Assembly: GCF_009741925.1 (NCBI RefSeq)
Contig: NZ_WPCC01000002.1
Coordinates: 124,001-188,000, forward strand
Direction: 5' to 3'
DNA length: 64,000 nt
DNA from: Natronomonas sp. CBA1123
GTDB taxonomy: Archaea; Halobacteriota; Halobacteria; Halobacteriales; Haloarculaceae
The notes beneath the pieces were generated by a model. It had not been told where the DNA came from and did not search any database. It saw nothing but the letters and a program-made list of their open reading frames with translations. Positions within the stretch are counted from its first letter, which is position 1, and every line of letters starts with the position of its first letter. Of the stretch, positions 33,278 to 41,554 are shown in pieces. The translations under genes were made by a program, and so were the position numbers.

Positions 33278-33540
33278 ACACCAGATTTCCGGTGAACGAT
33301 CCATAGTCAATTCTTAGATTATCGCTCCAAAATCTCTACGCGAAAATTGCCATAATTCGACCGCGGACACCAGTTGTTCGGTAAAATACATCGCAGCAAA
33401 CACGAAGGGGAGACACCACGTTTCCGGTGTAAGTTATCTTGAATAGAGCTAGCAATGCTGTTTACGGGTTTGTGTGTGAATCTATTCCAATTCTACCGTA
33501 AAGTGAGGTGAGATCCATACACACCGGGTTTCCGGTGAAA
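33278..33540. repeat. Origin recognition box cluster beyond the 3' end of orc1
   Basis: Three ORB-type boxes in reverse orientation: ACACCAGATTTCCGGTGAA (33278-33296), ACACCACGTTTCCGGTGT (about 33413-33430) and ACACCGGGTTTCCGGTGAAA (33521-33540). A degenerate one is at about 33366-33384. The intervening sequence is AT-rich. They match the boxes on the other side of the gene and extend the Orc1-binding region to both flanks. No gene lies between 33,268 and 33,644. Confidence 0.75.
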
Positions 33541-33644
33541 ATGAAGCCAGTGTTACAACTGGAGATTGTATCAAAAAGGAAGTACCGCAGACACTGGCCT
33601 AGCAAGACAAAAGTTGTAGGATGAAGCCAACAGTCGAGACCTAT

Positions 33645-34850
33645 TCACTCAGAATCAAGGCTTCCCGAGAGGACACTCTGGATGACTTCCGGGTCTTCAA
33701 GGAGTTGATGTTCAGTGTAGCTACCTTCAGCACTACCACCGGAGCATCGAGATTGCTCGGTAACATCCAAGAACGCGTGTTCTTTCAGGAGGTCACGAAC
33801 CCGACGCAACGAAAGTCCCTCGGAGCCCTCCTGTCGGCAAATTTGCTCATATAAATCGTAGATAGCAGTTGTTCTGAATCCCTCTTTTTCGGGCGAATTA
33901 AGCGAGAGGATTGTCAATGCTTGTAGTACGTATCGTGAGTGGGGTGTCGAACCTCGAATGAGTTCACGGAACCGATCGGTTTCTGCCTGGTCACGGGCCC
34001 GGTCGACGAACTCCTCACGGACGACTTCTGCCTCCTCGGATTGTGCGATCTCGCCGGCGTATCGGAGGATGTCAATTGCCTTGCGTGCATCCCCGTGTTC
34101 GCGAGCGGCCAGTGCTGCAGTGCGAGAAATCACGCTCTCGTCTAGAACACCGTCACGGAAGGCATCTCGTCGTGCTTCCATGATATCATTCAGTTGTCCG
34201 GCATCGTATGGTGGGAAGACGAACTCACGCTCACAGAGACTACTTTTAACACGCTCGTCCATTCGGTCTTTGTACCGAATCTTGTTGCTGATCCCAATCA
34301 CGCCGATCTTACAACTCTCGATTTTCCCCGCTTCTCCCGCTCGTGAGAGCTGCATCAGGATGCTGTCGTCCTCGAGTTTGTCGATTTCATCAAGGATAAT
34401 TAACGCAACGTCGTGCTGCTCATCCAGAATTTTCCAGAGCCGCTTGTAGTACGTCGCGGTACTGATTCCCTTATCTGGGATGTTAACGCCAGTCGTGTCA
34501 GGGTCATTGAGTTTGCTAGCGATGGTTTGAACAGCTTGTGTTTCAGTTGTATCTTGTGCACAGTCAACGTAGGCAGTCTTCGCGTTAACGTTCTCCTCGG
34601 CAGCAGTTTCGACAAGTCGTGTTGATACGTATTTCGCACACAAAGATTTCCCAGTTCCCGTCTTACCGTAAATGAGAACGTTGCTCGGACTCTGGCCAAA
34701 GATAGCCGGATTCACTGCATTCGCAAGTTTACTAATCTCGTCGTCCCGCCCAACGATGCGTCCCTCATCCGGGAGGTGGTTAATTTCTAAGAGTTCCTTG
34801 TTCACAAAGATCGGATCTTCCCGGGTGAATAGTTCGTCAGACTGAGACAT
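33645..34850 (-). CDS. orc1: Orc1/Cdc6 replication initiator
   Basis: A 401-residue AAA+ initiator. Walker A GKTGTGKS (62-69), Walker B IILDEIDKL (Asp154-Glu155), sensor 1 IGISNKIRYKDRM, the arginine-containing box in RVKSSLCEREFVFPPYD, sensor 2 GDARKAIDILRYAGEIA, then a C-terminal winged helix. It binds ORB elements as an ATPase and loads the MCM helicase. The start is ATG 34850, eight bases from the nearest ORB, so initiator binding there likely also represses its own promoter. Longer in-frame starts would run through the ORBs. It defines this segment as a replicon with its own origin. Confidence 0.92.
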   Translation of the reverse strand: MSQSDELFTREDPIFVNKELLEINHLPDEGRIVGRDDEISKLANAVNPAIFGQSPSNVLIYGKTGTGKSLCAKYVSTRLVETAAEENVNAKTAYVDCAQDTTETQAVQTIASKLNDPDTTGVNIPDKGISTATYYKRLWKILDEQHDVALIILDEIDKLEDDSILMQLSRAGEAGKIESCKIGVIGISNKIRYKDRMDERVKSSLCEREFVFPPYDAGQLNDIMEARRDAFRDGVLDESVISRTAALAAREHGDARKAIDILRYAGEIAQSEEAEVVREEFVDRARDQAETDRFRELIRGSTPHSRYVLQALTILSLNSPEKEGFRTTAIYDLYEQICRQEGSEGLSLRRVRDLLKEHAFLDVTEQSRCSGGSAEGSYTEHQLLEDPEVIQSVLSGSLDSE

Positions 34851-34857
34851 ACTCGTT

Positions 34858-35577
34858 GACACCGAGTTTCCGGTGAAACGACTTGAAGCTTCCCCCGAGA
34901 CACACACACCGGGTTTCCGGTGAAACCCGAATTATGAGTGTATCTACTCCAGATGAAAGAGGGGTATCGAGGTATCGGAAAGACGGTTAGAATCGCAACT
35001 CAGTACCAAACAGAGCATGTTACGGCCTGTTCAATGGACGGAGTCCATCCATTGGCTTGGCAGATCCCAGCTGAAGAGGTTTCCAGGACTCGTGTTAGGA
35101 CAGAAACTGTAGAACCAGAGAAAGCAGACGAATGCGAATGTTCACGCCCGCAAGTAGCAAGAGTCGGTTAGATCAACTGAAGCTGGAAGACGACAGCTGT
35201 CGTCTTCATTCTTTGCTGACGATGAAGTCAGTGGTCGGTACTCAGGTAATAGTAATAAAACTATGTCAGACGTACATCTAGGAAAGAACAGTTATACAAT
35301 CGCTACCACAGCGATATACTGCAGGCACAGCGTCTTTTGATAGGCATTTCACCGGAAACGTGGTGTGTGTGTGTGTCGGAGTCGATTCTTAGGACGTCTC
35401 AAACTATCATCTTGACCCAACGGGCTTCTTGACTCGATACACCGGAAACGTGGTGTGTCCCTTGGGCCACCAAATCGGCGTGACTCTATTAGCCACGGTG
35501 CATAAAACTGCCAATACTGTTGGTTCATCATGAGTTACAGAGTTGGCTCCGGGTATTTCACCGGAAACCCGGTGTCC
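34858..35577. other. Replication origin with inverted ORBs around an AT-rich core
   Basis: Two boxes point one way next to orc1 (34858-34878, 34905-34925), and three point the opposite way at the far side (TTTCACCGGAAACGTGGTGTGT at 35347-35368, 35439-35459, 35556-35577). Between them, 34,930-35,340 contains AT-rich stretches (about 35,245-35,330) suitable for unwinding. The first far box is followed by a short GT repeat. Inverted ORBs facing an AT-rich core beside cdc6 is the standard haloarchaeal oriC plan. No credible gene lies between 34,851 and 35,851. Confidence 0.85.
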
Positions 35578-35713
35578 TTTCGTAGGGGCTTCGGGTACGA
35601 CAATGATTTCTCGCCATACCCGTGTCTGCTCTTCTTCGTGGAAATACTCACTAATACGATACGATTCGATCACTATTCACCCCGCCAGACAATTCGAACG
35701 AACGCCACATTCA

Positions 35714-35755
35714 TTAACCAACAAAATTGTTCACTGCGTCTGTTATGTTGGTTAA
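35714..35755. repeat. 42-bp inverted repeat element, copy 2
   Basis: TTAACCAACA (35714-35723) and TGTTGGTTAA (35746-35755), 22 bases between. It lies between the origin boxes and the 3' end of the Fic gene, with no start codon nearby, so a purely promoter role does not explain this copy. Confidence 0.85.
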
Positions 35756-35851
35756 CCACCACCGACAAAGCTGAATCAAAATTCAATCTAATCTCAACTC
35801 TCATTCTCCGACAGAGCAGGCAGAACGTCTCAGGACTGCCACCGAGGTAGT

Positions 35852-36997
35852 TTACTCGAGAATATTGAACACGTCAACGGCTTTGTACTCTTTTCCGCGT
35901 TCTTTCCCGGTCACTTCCTCGATGAGGCCATCCGATTCGAGATTGTCGACGACCTTGTAGGCAGTCCGACGAGAGACGTCGAGATACTCCACGAGATCCG
36001 GTGCCGTAAAATACGGATACTGGAGTAACTGGCGTGCAAACTGATCCGTTTTCGTGTTGCCCGGATACTCCTTCTCGTAGCGCTCCTGGAGTTCACGGAG
36101 CTGGTGGGTTCGGTCGTACGATGTTTCCGCTTGACTTCGGAGCCCTTCGAGGAAAAATTGGAACCATTCGTTCCACGCACCCTCGTCACTGACCGCCCGC
36201 ATTCGTTCAACGTATTCGACTTTGTGCCGGTTGAAGTACGCGCTCGGGTAGATGTACGGACTCTCGAGATACCCTTGGCTCGTCAAATAGAGAATAATGA
36301 GGAGGCGGCCAAGTCGACCGTTCCCGTCCGAGAACGGATGGACTGTCTCGAAAAAGTAGTGGATAATTGCAGCATCCACGAGTGGATGATACTGTCCGCC
36401 CATCCGGACGTATCCCTCAAGAGACTGCATCAGTGCGTCGAGCGCTTCCGGCGGTGGGGGAACGAACGGGCGTTCTCCCGACTGGGGACTTGTTAGATGA
36501 ACCATGTGGTCCCGGAAGTCCCCGACAACGTCTCCGTCGTTTCGGACGTCTTCAAGCAGCATCGAGTGAAGGCGTTTGATGAGCGAGAGCGTTATTTCAT
36601 CTCCACTCTTGACTTTCTCGAGCCCGTGGGTAAGCGCGTTTTCGTAGTTGAGTGCCTCTTTCAGGTCTTTTTCGACTGTCGGGTCTGTTTCAACCGTGGG
36701 ATTCTGGGTGTGATATGCTTCAACGTCTTGGTATACAACATCTGCCCCTTCGATACGTGCGGATTCGACAGCCTCAATCCGAATAAGTGAAGTATAGAGT
36801 ACTGTTGAGAAATCAACGGTTGAACTGATGCCGTCGACACGACCGATCTGATGTGCGGCATCAGTTACGAGAGCGTGTGTCTGATCGGTGATTTCAAGCT
36901 TTGGCTCTATAGGGAGCGTCTCAGGCGAATAGTAGGGATTTGGGTGATAGGAGACGTATGTCCCTGGCGCGCGATCGGGAAGCTCTTTCGGGGACAT
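35852..36997 (-). CDS. Fic-family protein (AMPylase-like) with C-terminal winged helix
   Basis: A 381-residue Fic protein. The catalytic motif HPFSDGNGRLGR (220-231) is complete, so transfer of AMP (or another nucleotide group) to a target protein is expected. The inhibitory helix motif S-x-x-x-E-G is present at Ser79-Glu83-Gly84, making it a self-inhibited (class II) form. The C-terminus (PYFTAPDLVEYLDVSRRTAYKVVDNLESDGLIEE) is a winged helix, so it may bind DNA. It lies beside the origin. Fic proteins of this layout are frequent on mobile elements, but the target is unknown. Confidence 0.9.
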   Translation of the reverse strand: MSPKELPDRAPGTYVSYHPNPYYSPETLPIEPKLEITDQTHALVTDAAHQIGRVDGISSTVDFSTVLYTSLIRIEAVESARIEGADVVYQDVEAYHTQNPTVETDPTVEKDLKEALNYENALTHGLEKVKSGDEITLSLIKRLHSMLLEDVRNDGDVVGDFRDHMVHLTSPQSGERPFVPPPPEALDALMQSLEGYVRMGGQYHPLVDAAIIHYFFETVHPFSDGNGRLGRLLIILYLTSQGYLESPYIYPSAYFNRHKVEYVERMRAVSDEGAWNEWFQFFLEGLRSQAETSYDRTHQLRELQERYEKEYPGNTKTDQFARQLLQYPYFTAPDLVEYLDVSRRTAYKVVDNLESDGLIEEVTGKERGKEYKAVDVFNILE

Positions 36998-37274
36998 CTC
37001 GGTAGTAACACAATCTATCTCTGTTGATATAGGTGTTTTTATAGCCAGTATACGGACTGACTGTTTCCTAGTCTGTTGTTCTAATCAAGGACGGAGTGGT
37101 ATACGTGCAATCTTCAGTACGCGCCTTCATGAGAACCGCGATTAACCAACAATACTTCTCCAAATGTCTCCTATGTTGGTTAATTATTCTTCATGTTCGC
37201 GAACGCCGACAGCTCCGGCACCCGTGTCTCCGCGAGTTCTCGACGGGTGAATACCTCACCGAGCGGCTCCCAAA
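36998..37274. other. Intergenic between Fic and a small gene, with inverted repeat copy 3
   Basis: The Fic promoter side is AT-rich (about 37,020-37,070). A 29-residue frame (ATG 37193 to TGA 37282) starts 10 bases after the inverted repeat and overlaps the next gene's start as ATGAATGA. It could be a leader peptide or a micro-protein. Confidence 0.35.
37142..37183. repeat. 42-bp inverted repeat element, copy 3
   Basis: TTAACCAACA (37142-37151) and TGTTGGTTAA (37174-37183) with 22 bases between. As with copy 1, a short open frame begins within 20 bases of the right arm. Confidence 0.85.
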
Positions 37275-37502
37275 ATGAATGATTGGGTCCGAGGATGGAA
37301 GGACGAGTTCGACGTCGAATCACCGAATCAACTTCGCGGGACGATCGCTGATCAGGGACTCGATGTCACCGAAAAGGATCGTCGCCGAGAGATTGCGCGT
37401 GAGTGGGAACCGGTCCAGCGGCGAATCGAAATTGTGGGTTTTGCCATCCGAGAGTGGGACTTTCTAGCCCCAGCGACCAAACGTGGTGAGGTTCGGAGGT
37501 GA
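37275..37502 (+). CDS. Small basic/acidic helical protein, unknown
   Basis: 75 residues (MNDWVRGWKDEFDVESPNQLRGTIADQG ... EWDFLAPATKRGEVRR), mostly helical and highly charged, with several Trp. It is preceded by the 29-residue frame and inverted repeat copy 3. It has the size of an antitoxin or DNA-binding accessory protein, but I recognise no family and no toxin gene is adjacent. Confidence 0.4.
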   Translation: MNDWVRGWKDEFDVESPNQLRGTIADQGLDVTEKDRRREIAREWEPVQRRIEIVGFAIREWDFLAPATKRGEVRR

Positions 37503-37602
37503 CACATCTCGTTCTTCGCACGTCCGTTGCTGGCAGATGAATACTTAGGTCGGTCCCGGTACATATATAAGGTTTTTATAGTAGTGGTCCGTGATACGGC
37601 AT

Positions 37603-38298
37603 ATGGACCGTGAGACGAATAGTACGAATTCGTCTGGGACAGCTATTTCTCTTTCAATACCGCCTTCAGATCCGGATTTATTCAAACACAAGGCGACGAG
37701 TGACGTCCTTCTATTTTTAACAAATCACCGATTCAGTGACTTCTCACTGCGAGAACTCGCGACACAGATTGGTCACTCACACCAGTCCGTCCGACGGGCA
37801 GTAAACGTTCTCAGCGCTAACGACCTGGTCATCGAATCGCCTGAAAGCAACCAGCGACTCGTCCAGATCAACAGACAACGCCTGTCTATCCCGGACGATC
37901 CGATCCTTCGCATTCCTCAGCCAGAGTATCACCAACCGGTCAAAGCTGCGGTCACGGAACTTCGTGAGAACATCATCGATGTGGTCGGCATCATTCTCTA
38001 TGGGAGTGTGGCTCGGGGCGAGGCTGACCGGCGGAGCGATATCGATCTCTGGGTGCTAACCCGGTCTGGGCGGGCGGAAAGCCAACGAGAAGCGAACGCC
38101 ATTGCCCGTGATCTCGAAGACACGGAGTTCGATGGTGACCGATACGCCTACGATATCGATGTCGAGGCCGTCCAGGCGATTCCGACGTACACCGAAGACA
38201 TCCGGGAGATCGTCGTTTCGGGGATTCCGGTCTACAAGACGAGTGACTTCGAAACCGTCGAGAACCTCCTCTTGGAGGAAGGAGTCACTGATGAGTAA
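37603..38298 (+). CDS. MNT nucleotidyltransferase antitoxin with N-terminal winged helix
   Basis: A 231-residue protein. Residues ~30-80 form a winged helix (SDVLLFLTNHRFSDFSLRELATQIGHSHQSVRRAVNVL). The minimal nucleotidyltransferase core follows, with GSVARGEADRRSDIDLWVL carrying the G-S and D-x-D metal ligands, and a third acid in YDIDVEA. MNT antitoxins silence their HEPN partner by adding AMP to a tyrosine. The HEPN gene overlaps the 3' end by eight bases. A TATA-like stretch (about 37,563-37,579) lies upstream of ATG 37603. The DNA-binding domain suggests autoregulation. Confidence 0.88.
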   Translation: MDRETNSTNSSGTAISLSIPPSDPDLFKHKATSDVLLFLTNHRFSDFSLRELATQIGHSHQSVRRAVNVLSANDLVIESPESNQRLVQINRQRLSIPDDPILRIPQPEYHQPVKAAVTELRENIIDVVGIILYGSVARGEADRRSDIDLWVLTRSGRAESQREANAIARDLEDTEFDGDRYAYDIDVEAVQAIPTYTEDIREIVVSGIPVYKTSDFETVENLLLEEGVTDE

Positions 38299-38800
38299 CG
38301 GCTCGGACCCGACCGCTGTGCTCGCAGCACTCGACCGCGCACAGGATGCTTTCGAGATGGTCGGACACGGTCAGACAGCGTTCGAGGACGGGATTAGTGC
38401 TGACGAAGACTGGAAGACACAGCTGACGAAAGCGTGCCGCCTCCTCGAGGTCGTTGACACGCTCCAGTCACAGGACGGGTACTACACGGCCGTCATCGAG
38501 ATCTGTTTCGGCGCAATTGAACGGTCAATCGAGGCGTACGCACTTGCGATGACGAACGATACGCTTCAGGACTTTCAGGACCATCAGTTCAGCTACGAGC
38601 GTGCCCACCAAATCGGGCTGTTTGAGCGGGAGACTGCAGAGGCGATGAAGGACCTCTACAGCGAGAACCGGACAGAGAGTTATTACGGCGGCGGGCGTCC
38701 AACCGAAGAGCAGGCGGAAGCAATGACCGACCTCGCCAGCGCTGTCCATCAGTTCGCAGTAAGCCAGATCCGGGAAGGCGGCGTCTGTCTGTGTGACTGA
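38291..38800 (+). CDS. HEPN-domain toxin of the MNT/HEPN pair
   Basis: A 169-residue all-helical HEPN protein. The expected active-site region lies in LYSENRTESYYGGG, with Arg followed by two Tyr. The common R-x4-6-H histidine is not obvious, while the tyrosine that MNT proteins modify in related systems is. The N-terminal helix bundle (CRLLEVVDTLQSQDGYYTAVIEICFGAIERSIEAYAL) is complete, unlike the fragment at 30441. It is probably an RNase toxin, coupled to the MNT gene by an 8-base overlap. Confidence 0.82.
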   Translation: MSNGSDPTAVLAALDRAQDAFEMVGHGQTAFEDGISADEDWKTQLTKACRLLEVVDTLQSQDGYYTAVIEICFGAIERSIEAYALAMTNDTLQDFQDHQFSYERAHQIGLFERETAEAMKDLYSENRTESYYGGGRPTEEQAEAMTDLASAVHQFAVSQIREGGVCLCD

Positions 38801-38973
38801 CTACGTTTCAACACTTCAGGTGTGCACTATGGACCGGAAACCCCGACGAAACTCACGCCATATTGTCAGCCATCCAATTCCACCGAATTACGGAACTTCC
38901 CGGCTGATATCGGACAAGGAACGTCGGAAACGTGGGGTTGGATCGAAACGACGGAAATCTGAGGTGAGGTCCA

Positions 38974-41142
38974 CTACGACAATTCGTTCGAGGCTCCGAA
39001 CGAGCTCAAAACGGCGTCCCTCTCACCGGAGAGCTCTCGACGAATGTCGGACCGGTCCCACCCGAGCGGTGAAAGCACGCTCTCGACCGCTCTGACCAGC
39101 TGCCTCTCGTAGTAGGAGGCGTCGTAGGTCTCGATCGCTTCGTGGGCGAGGGCGACCCGGTCTCGCGAGGATTTCTCGTCGTCGACGACCACATACTCGA
39201 TATCCTGGCCCGGGTGGACTGCCAGGTCCTGCTCGCGGGCTCGCTTCAAGGCGGCCACATTCTGGGTATTCTGTGAGTAGCCCTCCAGCGGTTTGGAGAC
39301 ACGATTCCGCTCGACGAGCCGTTCTACTGCTACGTTGCCCGCCTGCAGTTCATCGATTGCTCGTTCGAGCCGTCCGATCACCGCGTCCGGTGACCGCGTG
39401 GCATCGAGCTGGTCGAGACAGTCCCGCTGGACGTCCTCGATGAACGGCGGGGTCGAACGCTGTCGGGCTTCAATACCTCTGATCTTGAAGTCGTCGTCGC
39501 CGGCGACCTTCCCGAAATACTTCGTCAACGCGCCGGCGTCGCTCTCGCGCTGCGGGACGAACGCCACCCAGTCGTAGTGGGCCTCGTGTTCGAGCCGAAT
39601 CTCGACGCGTTCCGTGACCTCCGTCGCGAGTGCCTCGAGTTCTTCACGGTCATCGTTGTCGATGTCAGGGTCCGGGGTCACCCAGATTGAGTCGACGATG
39701 CCGTGGACGACGCGCCAGCCGCCAGCTTCCAGCCGCTGTTTCGCCGCCAGCAGAATCTCACGGGCGAACGCGTTAATCGCCTCGTGGCACTCGATGCGGC
39801 CAAACTTCGCGTTGCTGAACCCCTGATAGCCGAAGCAGGCGACGAGGATCCATTTTAGCGCTCCCGACCGTCCCTCGAGTTCCGCGAGTCGGTCCTCATT
39901 GGGGTCGTCCCGCTCATGCTCGCGACGGATGGCCGCCTTGATCTCGTCGCGAGCGTCGATGATCGGCTGGAGCACGTCGACGAGGTAGCCCCGGTCGTCG
40001 CAGATCGAGTATCCGAGGCCGGGGACGTCGTCGCGGTCGCTGTGGCAGTCACACCGGATGACGTCCGGTGAGACGTTCCGGGTACAGATGATGTTCGGGT
40101 ACAACGAGGAGAAATCGAGTTCGTGGACGTTCTCGTGGAGACCGACCTCGGGAGCGAAGATGAAGCCGCCACGGTCGGCGTCGTGGAGCGTCCCCATCGG
40201 CTTGTAGAACTCGTGGCGCCAGGAGGTCCACGGGACGAGGACGCCGCGGCCGTGGGCCTCGCAGATCTGGATGGCGGTGAGCACGTTCCCGATCGACGCC
40301 CACGCAAGCTCCTGGACGGGCTTTTTCGAGCGCGACACGAGGTCGAGGACGCCGTCGAGGTTCGTCTCCCCGTAGAAGAACGTGTTCGACTTGTCGATGA
40401 TCGCCCGGCCGGGCACGTTGTAACGTGCCGGCGAGTGACCGACGCGACCGTAGCTCGAGTACGTCGACCGGCTCGCGAGCTGCTGATAGTCGATGTCCGG
40501 CCACCGACTCAGTGAGAAGTCGTCGACGCCGGCGTCAGTTGCCATTTCGTGGAGGGTCGGGACGATTTCGCTCGTCGAACAGACCAGGACGTCCGGATCG
40601 TGTGTGTCGATCGCCCCTTGGACGGCCGACAGAATGTCCGGAGGCGAGCCAGTGACGGTGTTGCCGGCGACGGACAGCTCTCCATAGGTGTCGTTACTCG
40701 TTTCGGTCACCGGGACGCTGAGCCGGAGCGTCGACAGCTCGCTCGCCGGCGTCGGATTGACGCCGGTCTCCAGACAGTACCGGAACTCTCGCGAGAAGTC
40801 GACGTTGAAACAGGCGAGATCCCCGACTGGATACTCCGACAGCTGGCGTGCCTGCCGGGCGAGTGGGGTGACGCGGTCGATGTGGGCGACGTCGACGGCG
40901 AGGACTGGTTCCTCGTCCCGTCGAAAGCCCGGCCGTCGCGCAACCATTTCGGTCGTGACGACGTCCGGGTGCTGATCGTACACCGACTGGAGTGTCGTGA
41001 GGTCGAGGTCGGTCTCTGGGTCGCGAGCGGCGACGTAGAAGCGCGGTGTGTAGTTATCGCGTTCTGTTGCGACGGCGCCGCCGGCGGTTGCTTCCCACTC
41101 TAGAATGCGGCCATCATCGAAAAAATCAACCGTGAATGGCAT
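38974..41142 (-). CDS. Family B DNA polymerase, divergent, without recognisable proofreading motifs
   Basis: A 722-residue polymerase. Motif A is ELDFSSLYPNII (Asp343), motif B ALKWILVACFGYQGFSNAKFG, motif C VHGIVDSIWV, where the usual DTDS reads IVDS. The second Asp, which is the catalytic one in family B, is kept. In the N-terminal ~300 residues the exonuclease motifs DxE and NxxxF/YD are not seen at their expected places. Haloarchaeal plasmids and viruses often carry such second PolB proteins. Location next to the origin suggests replication or translesion work for this replicon. Confidence 0.88.
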   Translation of the reverse strand: MPFTVDFFDDGRILEWEATAGGAVATERDNYTPRFYVAARDPETDLDLTTLQSVYDQHPDVVTTEMVARRPGFRRDEEPVLAVDVAHIDRVTPLARQARQLSEYPVGDLACFNVDFSREFRYCLETGVNPTPASELSTLRLSVPVTETSNDTYGELSVAGNTVTGSPPDILSAVQGAIDTHDPDVLVCSTSEIVPTLHEMATDAGVDDFSLSRWPDIDYQQLASRSTYSSYGRVGHSPARYNVPGRAIIDKSNTFFYGETNLDGVLDLVSRSKKPVQELAWASIGNVLTAIQICEAHGRGVLVPWTSWRHEFYKPMGTLHDADRGGFIFAPEVGLHENVHELDFSSLYPNIICTRNVSPDVIRCDCHSDRDDVPGLGYSICDDRGYLVDVLQPIIDARDEIKAAIRREHERDDPNEDRLAELEGRSGALKWILVACFGYQGFSNAKFGRIECHEAINAFAREILLAAKQRLEAGGWRVVHGIVDSIWVTPDPDIDNDDREELEALATEVTERVEIRLEHEAHYDWVAFVPQRESDAGALTKYFGKVAGDDDFKIRGIEARQRSTPPFIEDVQRDCLDQLDATRSPDAVIGRLERAIDELQAGNVAVERLVERNRVSKPLEGYSQNTQNVAALKRAREQDLAVHPGQDIEYVVVDDEKSSRDRVALAHEAIETYDASYYERQLVRAVESVLSPLGWDRSDIRRELSGERDAVLSSFGASNELS

Positions 41143-41314
41143 TTGATAATCATTCCCTCCTATACCCTACAGAACAGCCGAATGTCCGATAAGCTACGGC
41201 GTGTCGTTTCCGCGTTTCTGGAAACGAGTCGAGGACACGGACGATGGCGTCTTCTCTTCTATTGTTCGTGTTCCCCCTTCCTTCCGGAATGATTTCCGTA
41301 GTTCGTCACTTGCG

Positions 41315-41356
41315 TTAACCAACAAGCCCAGAGTGATCGGCCCAGATGTTGGTTAA
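41315..41356. repeat. 42-bp inverted repeat element, copy 4
   Basis: TTAACCAACA (41315-41324) and TGTTGGTTAA (41347-41356). The 22-base spacer of this copy is GC-rich, unlike the AT-rich one of copy 1, so only the arms and their distance are conserved. It marks the right end of the replication block. Confidence 0.85.
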
Positions 41357-41394
41357 AACTCAGCAACGAATGCTATCCTTCTTCGAGGATAGAA

Positions 41395-41440
41395 TCTACA
41401 GGCGAAACAGACCGAGTGCCTCGGGGCTTGCCCCCGAGGC
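41395..41440. other. IS605/IS1341-like end remnant with hairpin
   Basis: TCTACAGGC at 41395 is followed by GAGTGCCTCGG and a strong hairpin, CCTCGGGG (41419-41426) with CCCCGAGG (41432-41439). The first ~35 bases resemble 46176-46212. GC-rich hairpins of this kind are typical of the ends and guide-RNA regions of IS200/IS605-group elements, so both look like leftovers of related insertions. Confidence 0.35.
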
Positions 41441-41554
41441 GGTTCACACGGTCGCTCGCGACAGTCGCCCGAACCGCTATAATGCAGGGGAGTGACGTGC
41501 CACCACGATGCTGATCGAGGAACTCTTTGATCCATTTTCAGGGGGCGTTGCACC

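Larger units (their letters stand above)
41143..41554. other. Intergenic with inverted repeat copy 4 and an insertion-sequence-like scar
   Basis: Apart from the 42-bp inverted repeat (41315-41356) and the hairpin-bearing segment at 41395-41440, nothing is recognised. A short frame after the repeat (ATG at about 41,370 to about 41,495) looks like transposon-end sequence rather than a gene. Confidence 0.4.

Noticed and set aside
34938-35171. A 77-codon open frame inside the origin core
   Set aside because: No family resemblance, and it lies between inverted origin boxes in DNA expected to be non-coding.
35363-35377. Short GT repeat after the ORB at 35347
   Set aside because: Too short to call a functional simple repeat; probably an extension of the GTGTGT end of the box.
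38830-38945. Two further origin-box-like sequences (ACCGGAAACCCC and TCGGAAACGTGGGG) near the HEPN gene
   Set aside because: They lack the conserved CACC/GGTG ends of the eight good boxes and lie away from any AT-rich core.
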